From NCBI GenBank assembly GCA_029964075.1, contig CM057135.1:26773366-26837365 (forward strand): DNA of 64,000 nt. Reading direction: 5' to 3'. This DNA is from Patiria pectinifera (taxonomy: Eukaryota; Echinodermata; Asteroidea; Valvatida; Asterinidae). A model generated the notes under the pieces. It saw nothing but the letters and a program-made list of their open reading frames with translations, was not told the DNA's origin and ran no database searches. Each line of letters begins with the position of its first letter. The stretch's first letter is position 1. The position numbers and the translations under genes were made by a program. Shown here piece by piece: positions 27,601 through 39,600 of the stretch.

Positions 27601-30600
27601 AACAAATATATTGTGTCTTCCTTATTTAAGATAATTCTTCCTTTTCTAAAAAAAAATGAACGACTGCACACTGTCAAGTGGTAATTTCGTTTGTGTGTAC
27701 CCTGCAGACACACAGAACTCCCAAGAGAAAAAAAAGTATTTATAATATAAATATACACTTTTATAGAAACAACATCATTGGAAAAAAAATGTATTCATTT
27801 ATCGGGCTAAAGGTTACAACCCGATACTCCCATGGTTTGATAGTCCCGAGGGTCATTAGTCCAAAGGTTCGTTAGTCCGAAGCTTCAATAGCCCGAATGC
27901 TCGATAGTCCGACGGACACCTTAGTCCGAAAACATAAGAAGGTTAAATTGTCCGAAGGTTCAATAGGCCGAATGGACGATAGGGTTTGATAGTCCAAATC
28001 GACAATATGGTCCAATAGTCCGAATGGACGCTGAGGTTCGATTTGAGAATTACAACTTAAAAGCTTACCGATTACATCGAACGTGAAGTATGCTGATGCC
28101 GTGCAATTACCATCATTGGTCACAGTGCAGGTTACATTATGAGAGCCTACTGGAAAGTCCCCTCCTGTGATCGTCACATTGGTCCCCCCTGCATCAACCG
28201 TACACGTTATTGCTTGACCATCTGTGCTGGTTGCGTTCACTTTATCCCATGTCACAGGAACTGATGCTTGGCCATGTGCAATGTACAGATCATCAACATT
28301 CGGCACATCAAATCTTGGTATTGCTGCAGAGAAATTTACACTATTTATTTATTATATCAAATTTATTTATTATATATTTTTATCAAGGATAACATTGTTT
28401 TAAGTGATGTAGTGTATTTAAAGTTTGCGTAATATTGTCCTGTCTCTATACAAAAGTGATAAGTAATATGAATAGCTACCCGACTCATTACACATGGACT
28501 AAAACCCACAGCCTGCAGCTTTACACGAACCAAATGCCCCTAACCACCAGGCCAGAGCCCTCACACCGTTTTTATGAGACACTCAGATTCCTCCCAATAA
28601 TTAGTCACAACAATTCACCCACGAAATCAGATAAAACTCAGCTTTAGCGCTTTAAAGTATCATTTTTTGAGTATTTGACCAAAAAATAATACCTGATACG
28701 AGAAATGTGAAGCTATTGAAGCCATAGCAACCCTCATGATTGGTTACACTGCACGTGATTGTGTGTGATCCTGCTCCAAAGGTTCCAGCAGAGGTCGTCA
28801 ATCCAGTTCCGTCTCCAGAATCAATACAAGTAATGATTCCACCCCCAGCATTGGTCGCGGTTACATTAGTCCAAGTCAAAAAAAGTGTGGTTGCACCAAC
28901 AGCTAGACACTGCAGACCAACAGTCGGCACATTCACAGTTGGCGGTGCTAAAAAAACAAAGTTACAATTTAGAACAAATAGGCCATTCAATGCTTACAAG
29001 GACATGACCCTCCATCGTGTCCGAACTGTATCACTTTGTATGCATGAATTTGTCTTAAGGTCAAGTTTTTAGAACCGCTAGAGAAGAGGAAGCTCATATC
29101 TGATCACAAATGTGAATGTAAAGTTTCCAATAATGTTCACAGTCAGTATTGGCAGCCCAACTGCAATGAGTATGTAAAAGTTAGGGCTTTGTCCCACACC
29201 AATAAGAATTAAAAGATAGGGAGCAGTGAGAATAACACGTTAAATGTATACCTGTTGATTTGCCCAAAACATCTTCAAGTGTACCAGAAAAAAAAGTTTC
29301 AATATTTAGAAACCGAAGGCAAAATGTTGGCAGCTTGGAAGTAACCTCCATCCATTGTGTAGAATTGTTAGTAATGAAGAATGACAAATCCGCTTTGTCA
29401 GCCAGTTGTCATGTGTAAAATTTCGGTTATAATGTAAAATAATTTTGTTATGTGTAGATGTTAATTATGCATTTGTGGAAAGCCTACTACATTGTATATA
29501 CTACCAAACGAATCTTTCATACAATTACCCCAAAACACACCTTCCAAAGTGACCCGGTGCGAGCCTTTTAAAACAGAACATAATCCATACACTATGAAAG
29601 CAATATTTACCACATGTTGTTACTTGGGTGGAGGTTGGTACTTGGGTGGTGGTTGGTTCTGGAGTGGTGGTTAGTTCTGGAGTGGTGGTTGGTTCTGGAG
29701 TGCTGGTTGGTTCTGGAGTGGTGGTTGGTTCTGGAGTGGTAGTTGGTCCTGAAGTGGTGGTTGGTTCTGGAGTGGTGGTTGGTTCTGGAGTGGTAGTTGG
29801 TCCTGAAGTCACTGTGGTGGTAGGTTGTGTAGTCACTGTGGTGGTAGGTTCTCTAGTCACTGTGTTGGTTGGTTCTGTAGAAACTGAGGTGGTTGGCTCT
29901 GTAGTCACAGTGGTGGTAGTTTCTGTAGTCACTGTGGTGGTTGGCTCTCTAGTCACAGTTGTGGTAGTTTCTGTAGTCACTGTGGTGGTTGGTTCTGTAG
30001 TCACTGTGGTGGTTGGTTCTGCAGTCACTGTGGTGGTTGGCTCGGTAGTCACTGTGGTGGTAGGTTGTGTAGTCACTGTGGTAGTTGGTTCTGTAGTCAC
30101 TGTGGTGGTTGGCTCTGTAGTCACTGCGGTGGTAGTTTCTGTAGTCACTGTGGTGGTAGTTTCTGTAGTCACTGTGGTGGTAGGTTCTCTGGTCACTGTG
30201 GTGGTTGGCTCTGTAGTCACTGTGGTGGTTGGTTCTGTAGACACCGAGGTGGTTGGTTCTGTAGACACAGAGGTGGTAGGTTCTGTAGACACTGAGGATG
30301 TAGGTTCTGTAGTCACTGTGGTGTTTGGTTTCGTAGTAGAATTGATAGAAAAGAAATTGATAGAAAAAAGAAGAAAGGACAACGTGTTAATGTGCAGTTT
30401 GACATTGTCTTAATCAAGATAATTTGGTTTAAAACACATGTTAGTGAGCCCATGAAAGAATAAATTATGGAGTACAATACCTGAAAACACGTTTTTTTTA
30501 TGTAAAGACAGACTTCTGATTTAACCCGATAAAAAAAGTCTGGTCATGATTAACAGGTCATCAAAGGCATCCCAATAAGGAAAGTGAAGGTGAAAGTTTT

Positions 30601-33600
30601 CACCCTTTCAAAGGCACAAACAAGAGGGCGTGTTGGTGTTTCATTAATGGCTCTTTACTCACGCGAGGAAACAAGCAAGATGGAATGTACGTGTTTGATA
30701 AGTGCATCTTTACTCATGCTAGGACACAAGGAAAATAAAATGTTAGGCTGGGTTTACACTATGTTCCAGGCAGCAACGACAATCACGTTTTTGGCCACCG
30801 TTGACAAAACGGAATGGACGTCAGACAGCGCCGGGGGACGGGATGGGCAAACGTGACAGTCCGTGATTGCCGTGGATGCCGGGCCAGATTTTTAAACTGT
30901 CAAAAATTTGCCAGGGCAGTCACGGTGCTGATGAGAAACCTAGTAGGCCGTAGTAAATCGGGGTTAACGCAACAAAACGTAACAGTACGTGATAGGCCGT
31001 AACAAAATTTGGAGACGGTCCGTAGTGGGACGGGAAGCATGTGCATTCCCCGGTATCTTCCCGGTCCTTTCAAGTTTTGTCAAGTTTTGTCAAGTTTTGC
31101 TTCATTTCTATGGCAAGCTAGGGTGAACGGTAGCCGTTTCGTCGCGTTCAATCACGGCGCGTCCAGATGTTTGACAGTTATTAGGCCCGGTACGATGCGG
31201 CGCGTTGCGTTGTACTACGGTCTGATACGGCGAGCGCGGTCTGGGAGGGAGTATAAAAGCAAACAATGATTGCTATTGCTTGGGAGGCTTTCTTTTTTAT
31301 ACCGTGGGCATAAACCTGCTTCGAAGCTGCCCGGCATACACGTTTCATCCATAGAAAGCCTTGACAGAACGCGAAAAACGTGTCAGACTTTGATTAGAAG
31401 GTGAGGAACGTGAGGGACCCCAGAGGGACCCATCAGAACGTGACAGGCCAGGAGGGAACATACTGGCATTCGTGGTAGACCGCGGGCCGAACCGTAGTGC
31501 GCATATGAGCCTCCTGGACTCAGCAGCCCCTTTCCCCCATGGCCCATCACAGATACTGTGATAGCACCTAACACTAACACGTTTTATTTCAATCGACAAA
31601 AGCTTCTTGAAAGTTAGCCGTCTTCGATTGAATATATACTTTTCATTATATATCACTGTTCATTTATTTCTGCATTGTCAGAAATATCAACAGTTCCTGA
31701 TTGTTCAGTTAGAATAGCTCACGATTTTTCATTGGGACTTGGAACACAACTTTCATGGATTAATGATCTCAATCATTTACTACTATCATTCAAACTAACA
31801 AAATTGAAGTAAAACGTGGTTTAAAGTGTGTTCAGTATGCTGAATCCCCCAAATCAAAGGTGATTTGGGAGTCCGCGAAGGGACGATACTTACCTGTTAA
31901 ACCTACAATTTGCATATTTCTCTAAGTCTTAGGCTTCCACGCTAGATTTTAATACCACACAAGGGCGCCCTCCATCGCCCGCCCCCGCTCCCGCCTACGG
32001 CCAACTCGTCCTCTTTTCTCTAGTATCTAACTTTAGGGCGAGCCACCGTGGGGAAGGAGGGGGGGAGGTTTAACAGGTAAGTATCGTCCCTTCGCGGACT
32101 CCCAAATCACCTTTGATTTGGGGGAGTCCACTTCAGGGACTCCCTTACCTGTTAAACCTACAATTTGCATAGACTAGCACCGAAAAACGGATGGTGGGCT
32201 TCAGAGCGAGCCTATCCAAAAACCACGCTTCGGGAAACCTAAAACCTTGTCCCTTCACGTTCTCCCTAACCAGTGGTGTACATGGCAACTTAAAGAACTC
32301 ACCAGTAACTGTTGTTCTCTAATGACCCTGAGGGAACATCCCATCACTCCCGGGTAGAACCTCCCCTGGACGCACCTACTGAGATGGCTGTACGGCCTGT
32401 TCGTCCTTCTGCTTGGAGAACATCCCGCAGATAGCAGGCCGTGAAAGTTGACGGTGTTTTCCAGGCGGCTGCCTGTAAAATGTCCGGAATAGGGACCCCC
32501 TTGAAGTAAGCCCATGACGTTGTCATGGCTCTTGTGTCATGTGCCTTGACCGGATTGGTTGGTGAATTCGGCCAGTCTTTGACTGACGCTTGGATAGCCG
32601 TAACAATCCACCGGGAGATAGTGTCTGCCGACACCGCCCTGTGCGGTTTATTTGTTGAAATGAATAGTTGGGTGGTGTCTCCTCTCAAGGTTTTTGTTCG
32701 AGCCAAGTACCATTTCAGTGCTCGAACTGGACACCATAATCTATCTTGTGTGATGGAGGAAAACCCTTTAAGATCCGGAACAAAAATCGGTGGAGGGAAG
32801 AAGGATGGTGATTGATTCTTCGTTAAAAACCCATGACGAGGCACCAGTCGTACCCCGTTGGGTTCCCATCAGATATGCCCTGGTTCCACCGATAGGGCAT
32901 GAATCTTGCTTCTTCGTCTAGCCGTGGCCGTGGCTAACAGGAAGACCGTTTTGACGGATAGGTCGAACAAAGAGGCGTTGGCCATAGGTTCATATGGCGG
33001 TCCCGCCAAGACCTGAAGGACCTGTGCCAGACCCCAAGATGGAACCAGCGTCTTAGATGGAGGCCTCTCAACGAACATCCCCCGCATGAGCTGAGTCAGG
33101 CTAGCATTATCCGACACCGTAGATCCATTCGGGAATCCCTTATGGACAGCCGCTATGGCTGATCTGTAGCCCCGAATAGTGGATACCGTCAGATCCTCAT
33201 GGAACAGGTGCATGTCTCCTACCACTGCTAAAGGTGTTGTGCATGGATCATGAGTTTGTTCTTCACACCACCTATGATAATGTCGTAATCGGCTGTCGTA
33301 AGTTCGACGGGTAGACAGTCTGCGGCCTCGGGCTGCCAATGAGGCAGCGTCTGCTGAAAGGCCTGCTGATCGCAGTGACTGCTCGACAGCATCCAAGATG
33401 TTGAGTGAAGCAACTCTATCCCTGGGTGCGGGATCAGAGACCGCGGCTGACGCAGTAGGTCCGGTCGCCCCGGAAGAATTATCGGTGGGTTGCACAACAG
33501 CCGAACAATTTTCTGAAACCAAGGCTGGCGCGGCCAAAAGGGAGCGATGAGAATGACTCTGCACTCCTCTGTTTCGACCTTTGTCAATACTCTTGGCAGG

Positions 33601-36600
33601 AGCGAGATTGGTGGGAAAGCGTATGCCAGCATGCCCTTCCAACTGATGGAAAGCGCGTCTGCAGCCCATGCCTTTGGGTCCTGGTTGTGTGCGCAATACA
33701 CCGGTAACTGATGGTTCAGTGCCGATGCAAACAGATCGATGTGAGGACGATCCCATACTTGGAAGATCGACTGAACTACTGTCGGGTGGAGAGTCCACTC
33801 CGTTGGAAGGACCTTCCCCCGGGACAGAGCGTCCGCCATGACATTCAGTTTCCCCGCCAGGTGGACCGCTGTAAGCGTAACCTGTCTCGCTTGACACCAC
33901 AGCAGGAGCTCCCACGTGTGCATGCACAACTGTGGGGACCGTGTCCCGCCCTGGCAGTTTATGTAAGACACGACGGTTGAGTTGTCCGATTTTATGAGGA
34001 CTACTTCCCCTGTCACCCGTCCGACAAAGTGCTTCAGAGCCCGAAAGACCGCAAGCAGTTCCAGGATATTGATGTGGCACTGTCTGTCCGCCTGGGACCA
34101 AGACCCTGCTGCTGATTCTATTCCAATATGTGCCCCCCAACCTGTGTTGGAGGCATCCGTCACCAGAGTCACAGAGGGCTCTGGTCGTGGAAAAATCAGT
34201 CCCGCCTTGACGTTTGTTTGCCGAGACCACCAGTCCAGATGGGGGCGAATCATGTTTGGAATTGGCACTGGCCGTTGGATTTGGTGAATGCACGGTCGGT
34301 AGTGGGCAAGTAGATGTAATTGTAGTGGGCGCATCCGCATCCTGCACCATGGAAGCACATCCACCATGCTTGCCATTAGGCCCAATAGCCGAAGCCAGGC
34401 TATTGCCGGGGCCACGCTGGCAGTCTGGAAGAGGGCGATGCAGTCCACAAGATTTTGAACTCGCTCCTCGGTCGGGAAAACCAGCCCTCGCTGGAGGTCC
34501 AACTTTGCTCCTAAGAAAACTGGGTGCATCGTTGGGTTTGGTTGGGATTTTTCGACGTTGACCAGAAACCCCAACTCTGAAATGATGTTGTAAGTGAGTT
34601 CGAGTGCCCAACTCGTTCCCTCCTTTGTCTCCCCCACAATGAGCCAATCGTCCAGGTAAACAAAGATTTCCATCTGGCGTTGTCAGAGGATTCCAGCTAC
34701 GACCTTCACCAGTCGCGTGAATACCCTCGGGGCAGTGGAAAGGCCGAAGGGTAGCGTGAGGAACTCGTAAGTCCGCTGATTGTAACGAAACCGAAGAAAT
34801 GCCCGATGTTCGTTCCACAGTGGTACATGTAGATAGGCGTCTTTGAGATCGATCGACACCGCCCAAGTTGGAATGCGTAATGAATCCAAAACTGTCCTCA
34901 GCGACTCCATCCGGAACCGTTTGGGTCGGACATATTTGTTTAACGGCCGAAGGTTCAATATCGGTCGCCATTCTCCCGGTTTTTTCTTTGGCGCTAGAAA
35001 GAATGTAGAGAAAAATCCTCGAGCCGCATCCTCTGTCGGCACTCTGCGTATTGCCCCTTTCTTTAAGAGGGCGGATATCTCCGACTCCAGAGCGTGACGC
35101 TTGGTCTTGTTGAATGGAATCGGTGTTACTCTCGGTAGGTACGCAGACGGGGGAGTACTTGTGAACTCTATTTTGTAGCCGGAAGTGACTGTTTTGAGTA
35201 CCCACCCGTCGTTGCACAAAAGGGCCCAAGTCTTTGCGAAACGTATGAGTCGACCCCCTACGGGCCCTGAATAGGGGGCCGTGGGAAGGGGGCCGTCACC
35301 GGCGCCAACCGCCGCCCCGGTAACCTCCGCGCGAAGCTTTGGAGTGGGGGGTGAAACCAACTCTACCCCGGGTACGCGACCCAAAGGCCTGACTCTGTCC
35401 TACTGTTGTAGTGGCCTTGTAAGACGAGCCCGATGGGTTGGAGGCAAACGGCTTCAACGGTTTACGGGGGAATGTCTTGCCCCTAGTCGTTGCACTGCCA
35501 CCTCTGGCCGGACGAGAGCTGCCCTTCGGACTAGGCTGTCTATTGAGATTGATCTTGTTCGTAGCTTTTATCCGCTTCGCTTCAGCTTGCGTGATCTCTT
35601 GGAATTTCCCTCCAAACAAGTCGGAACTCAGTCGGAGGAGGGATTCCAGGCTGGACCTCAAACCATCAGAGGGAACAAAGATTGTATCCAACACGTTAGC
35701 TCGGCGGGCGTTGATTGTCATCAAAGACACCCGCATAAACTGGTCCATGCACAGCCGTAGCCCGTCATCAAGGCAACGAAACGCTGTCTCAGTTGCCTCT
35801 GGTGACACCGGCGAGTCTGCCTCACAAGAACACACCAAGTATTCTGACAGGAGTTGTAGAAAACATGCCACTCGAATTCCTGCACGTGAAGCTGTGTCAA
35901 TCTTCAGTAATGACTCTTCAAAAATATTCCTGTCTTTTGATGGAAAAGGTGATTTCACCGTACTTCGGCCACCCGAATCCGCCACGATTTTATCACGTAC
36001 CGTAGCGGGCATGGGCGGCACTGATAAAAATTTATCAAAGTCCGCCTGAGGTACTCTGAACGGGCGAGTTTCACGGCGCACGAACGGACGTATTTTTTTA
36101 ACCTCCGAAAGTGCGTTCATGCGATCGGCGCACAGCCGATCAATCGGAAGAACCGGAAAAAAAATCCTTCGGTTCGACGGGCGCGGTCCGGCGCTTAAAC
36201 GTTTGTCTAGCGCCCTCTACCGGTTGTTCTTCGTCCTTCGACGGTATATTGAGCACCCGTACCATATCCTTCATGACCACGCGCAATCGCTGGTCGGTCG
36301 TGGATTGGTAGGATGATTCATCCGAATCCACCGAGGAATCACCCTCCCCCCTTGGGGGCTGTTCCCGGCGATCACGTTTTTGTCTCGAGGTAAAAGTTTC
36401 CTCATTCCCTGAGGGTTGTTCAGTACTGGGGACCGCTACCGAAACCCGGCGTGGGTCCCTATCTGACACACTCCCCGGGTCGGAAAAATTATCCGAGACA
36501 AGGATTGACATTTCATCCTCGGCCGCCGGTTCCGGCAAAACCTGCCCGGGCTCCGGTGGAGTCACCGGTTGAGCCAGCGCTGTCGGTTTCGGTATCAGTG

Positions 36601-39600
36601 ACGTAATACTGGCCGTCAATTCACGGAACCCCTGTAATAACAGAGCCGTCGTGGGATCTTCCCGCCTGCTGTGATGCCGTCGACGGCCTCGTGGCGATCT
36701 GCTAGCGGATGACGATGAAGAGCTTGAACTAGTATATCTCCGCCGTCTCTTACGCCGGTGGCGTGTCTCACCATCGGACCTGTCCCGGCTCCGGTTGCGT
36801 CCGCGACTCGGACCCGGACTAGCCGAGGGACCGGCAATCGAGCCCGGTTCCGTAGTGGCTGCGTCGGCAGCCTGCATCCCGTGTTTCCTGCCACCCAATG
36901 TCTTTGGGCGGGCTCGGGTGTCGGTCGCACCGGTCCCTGCCCCGGACCCACTGGGAACCACACCGGTTTCGGGGGCTGTTCCGGTAACACCGGGGATAAC
37001 GTGGCCTGTTGCTGTATGCCCCGCCGGCATAGCTTTAGCCCGGGAACTCTCCTTTTTCTTCCCTGGCTTACGTTTGGAAGCGAGCACGGGCTGCCCGGCT
37101 GGGGGCGCCGTGTCGGATCCCTCACTCAAACCTGCCTGGGGCCTGTCCCCCGATTGAGTGGTAAGGCTCGGACTCTCGGTGCCAGTGACTAAACTAAATT
37201 CCGGAGGCCTCACCGGCACGGATTTAGTAGTATGACCCGATGCTTTACTGGTGGCCAGAGACCCTTTAGGCATGACCCCAGAAAGCGGTGATTGTCCCGT
37301 CGATGTCGCCTTGCTCGGTGCCCCGGAAGACACACTGGCTGCCGAATCACCCGAGGGAGACCGGGAACGCATCCATGCTGCTACGGCCTCCCACTCCGCT
37401 GACCCCCACTTCTTACAAACCGAGCACGGCACTCGCCGGTTACACGCTCTGCAACGGGGGCATAAATCATGCAAATCTTGTTTGGAACTGGGCTTAATAC
37501 GCCGACAAGAAGAACATGGAACAAAATTCTTTGGCGTCACCCCACGCTTACTTCGTCGTGTGTCCGCCATTAATTATTAACGTGAAAATAAACTGTAAAA
37601 TCACAAAACAACCCCAAAGAAAACCTGACACAACCCGTGTATTTCTTTTATTAATAAACAGATAACCAGCGTACTCTGTACGTATTATTTTTATTCTGAA
37701 CGTATTATACAAAACAACGCAAGCACACCATGCGGTATATAACACAAGAAGAAAACGACACACCTCGTGTTTGACTTCTTTATTAACAAAACAACAGCAA
37801 ATGTACTCCGTACACTAGCCTGTAAACGTAACAAAAACAAAACCTGGCACTCTACCAGAAGCACCGAATCTTGTAGTATAACTCACGAAAGAAATAACTC
37901 ACAAATTTCTTTCAAAATGTACAAAAAAAAACACTCTAGCAGAAGATACGTCCGTAGGAGATTCGAAAACACGTTCGTCTTCCATGAACGCTAGAGAAAA
38001 GAGGACAAGTTGGCCGTAGGCGGGAGCGGGGGCGGGCGATGGAGGGCGCCCTTGTGTGGTATTAAAATCTAGCGTGGAAGCCTAAGGCTTAGAGAAATAT
38101 GCAAATTGTAGGTTTAACAGGTAAGGGAGTCCCTGAAGTGGACTTTCTTATTTCAAAAACGTGAGGAGAATTCCAAATTAAATCTTACCGATTACATCGA
38201 ATGTGAAGTATGCTGATGACGTGCAATTACCATCATTGGTCACAGTGCAGGTTACATTATGAGACCCTGCTGGAAAGTCTCCACCTGTGACTGTCACATT
38301 GGTTCCCCCTGCATCATCTGTACACGTTATTGCTTGACCATCCGAGTTGGTTGCGTTCACTTCATCCCATGTCAATGGAATTGATGCTTGCCCAGGTGCA
38401 ATGTACTGATCATCAACAGCCGGCACGGTGAATACAGGTATTGCTGTGAAGCAAAATAAAAAATCTTCATTAATCCTTTCAACCAATTAAACAACTCCAT
38501 ATATTAGATATTCTATAATGTAACACCTTGAAGTCTAATAATTAAAAAAAAAATAATAATCAATAGAATAATCAATTGACAGTTTTTTCTTCAAATAATC
38601 CTTGGTGACACTGTTTTCAGTATGAAAACATATTTTCAGGGGTTGCTGACTATGCTGCTTTGTTTAAATCAAATACTCTTGACAAATGGGCATGTTCAAG
38701 TACATGTGCACTGCGCAAATCAAATTTTAACATTCTCAAATCGACACGAACTATTTCAATAAAACTGTTCGCTCTCAGGGAAATACAGTGTCAATCTGGA
38801 ACTCAAGACTATTTGATGAAAAAAATAGAGATCTTCATCTTGTCATGTAGGGCCAATTTACGCACAAATCAAATGATGCCTTTACCTTCAATGGAGAAAT
38901 AGAATGATTCTTCTATTTTGCATCCACACGGGAGAGTAAAAACGCAGGTGACTGTGTGACATTCTACCCCAAATAAGCCTCCTGTCAGAGACACTACGTT
39001 TGCTCCAACAGAGTCTGAACAACTGATGTTTTCAGCAGCAATGTTCGTGGCAGTGACATTGTCCCATGTGACAGAAACAGGAGCTTGAGATTCATAAATG
39101 CATTGATCTTCAACAGTAGGAACAGTGACAACTGGCGGTTCTCCATCTGCAAGACAAAAAATACAATGTGTGTTTCTCGGATTTCTGAAAGCAAAGAACA
39201 ATTTCTTTCAATTATTCAATTTCAAGCACAACATGCGCATACCTTTAGTACTGTATTTTTCTAGCTAGAAATGTTTGTGTGTGTAAAAGCACCAGTCTTG
39301 GTTGATGTTAAAATGATAAGCACAAGTTTTAAGAGTTTATTACATACGGCTGTGTTATTGTGAACACTGGTATCTTAATCCTGCAGTACGTAATTGTATT
39401 CAGTCACAGACAGTTTCCACAGCACTCCAATAATTCAACGCCTGTCTCTGCAGATTCACATTGAACAGCTTTGACCCATTATTGAAGTCAAACTCTTTGT
39501 TTTCCCTAATTTCTTCGACATTTTTTTAAAGGATATTGTCTCTGATCTTCAAATCAGTAGATGAAATGCACGTCAATCATGATCACTGGACAGCATACAT

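Larger units (their letters stand above)
24481..30036. repeat. Tandem duplication, unit about 2.78 kb, two copies
   Basis: 24481-27258 and 27250-30036 match nearly base for base, including introns. Seen differences: a 6-bp insertion near 27807, single-base changes near 27923, 27961, 28831 and 28834, and homopolymer length. Each unit carries half a mucin exon, two HYR exons and half a mucin exon. Either very recent or an assembly artefact. Confidence 0.9.
31845..38144 (-). mobile_element. DIRS-like tyrosine-recombinase retrotransposon, copy A (inactive)
   Basis: About 6.3 kb in an intron, in the same sense as the host gene. It encodes a gag-like ORF, an RT/RNase H/methyltransferase-like ORF and a tyrosine recombinase ORF, with no integrase or protease. 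Ends: inverted repeats 31890-32023 and 37991-38125, plus an internal complementary region 32067-32171. These are the defining traits of DIRS1-type elements, as opposed to Ngaro or PAT types, which use split direct repeats. Copy B (51967-58242) shares both ends. Flanks are GAA on the left and TTCTT on the right, with no target duplication, as expected. Breaks: +1 frameshift in gag and two TGA stops. Confidence 0.93.

Noticed and set aside
30065..30295. Plus-strand frame with repeated CSHCGGWFC, looking like a zinc-binding repeat
   Set aside because: A third reading of the same mucin repeat; the Cys/His spacing follows from the 24-nt unit.
30316..30408. Hydrophobic extension of the mucin exon as a new signal peptide
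   Set aside because: It begins at no ATG and a better acceptor after the pyrimidine tract excludes it; a mid-gene start is not supported.
31040..31270. Promoter of a plus-strand gene from the TATAAAAG motif
   Set aside because: No exon or ORF follows before the DIRS element; one motif is not enough to call a promoter.
32872..35229. 786-codon minus-strand frame across DIRS copy A
   Set aside because: Only its last part (33429 down) is the recombinase. The upstream part is an accidental open frame opposite in phase to the RT/RNase H ORF.
36758..37192. Several plus-strand frames over the DIRS gag regions (also 56861-57295 and others)
   Set aside because: Shadows in GC-rich gag sequence; no motifs, and they repeat identically in the two copies only because the element does.
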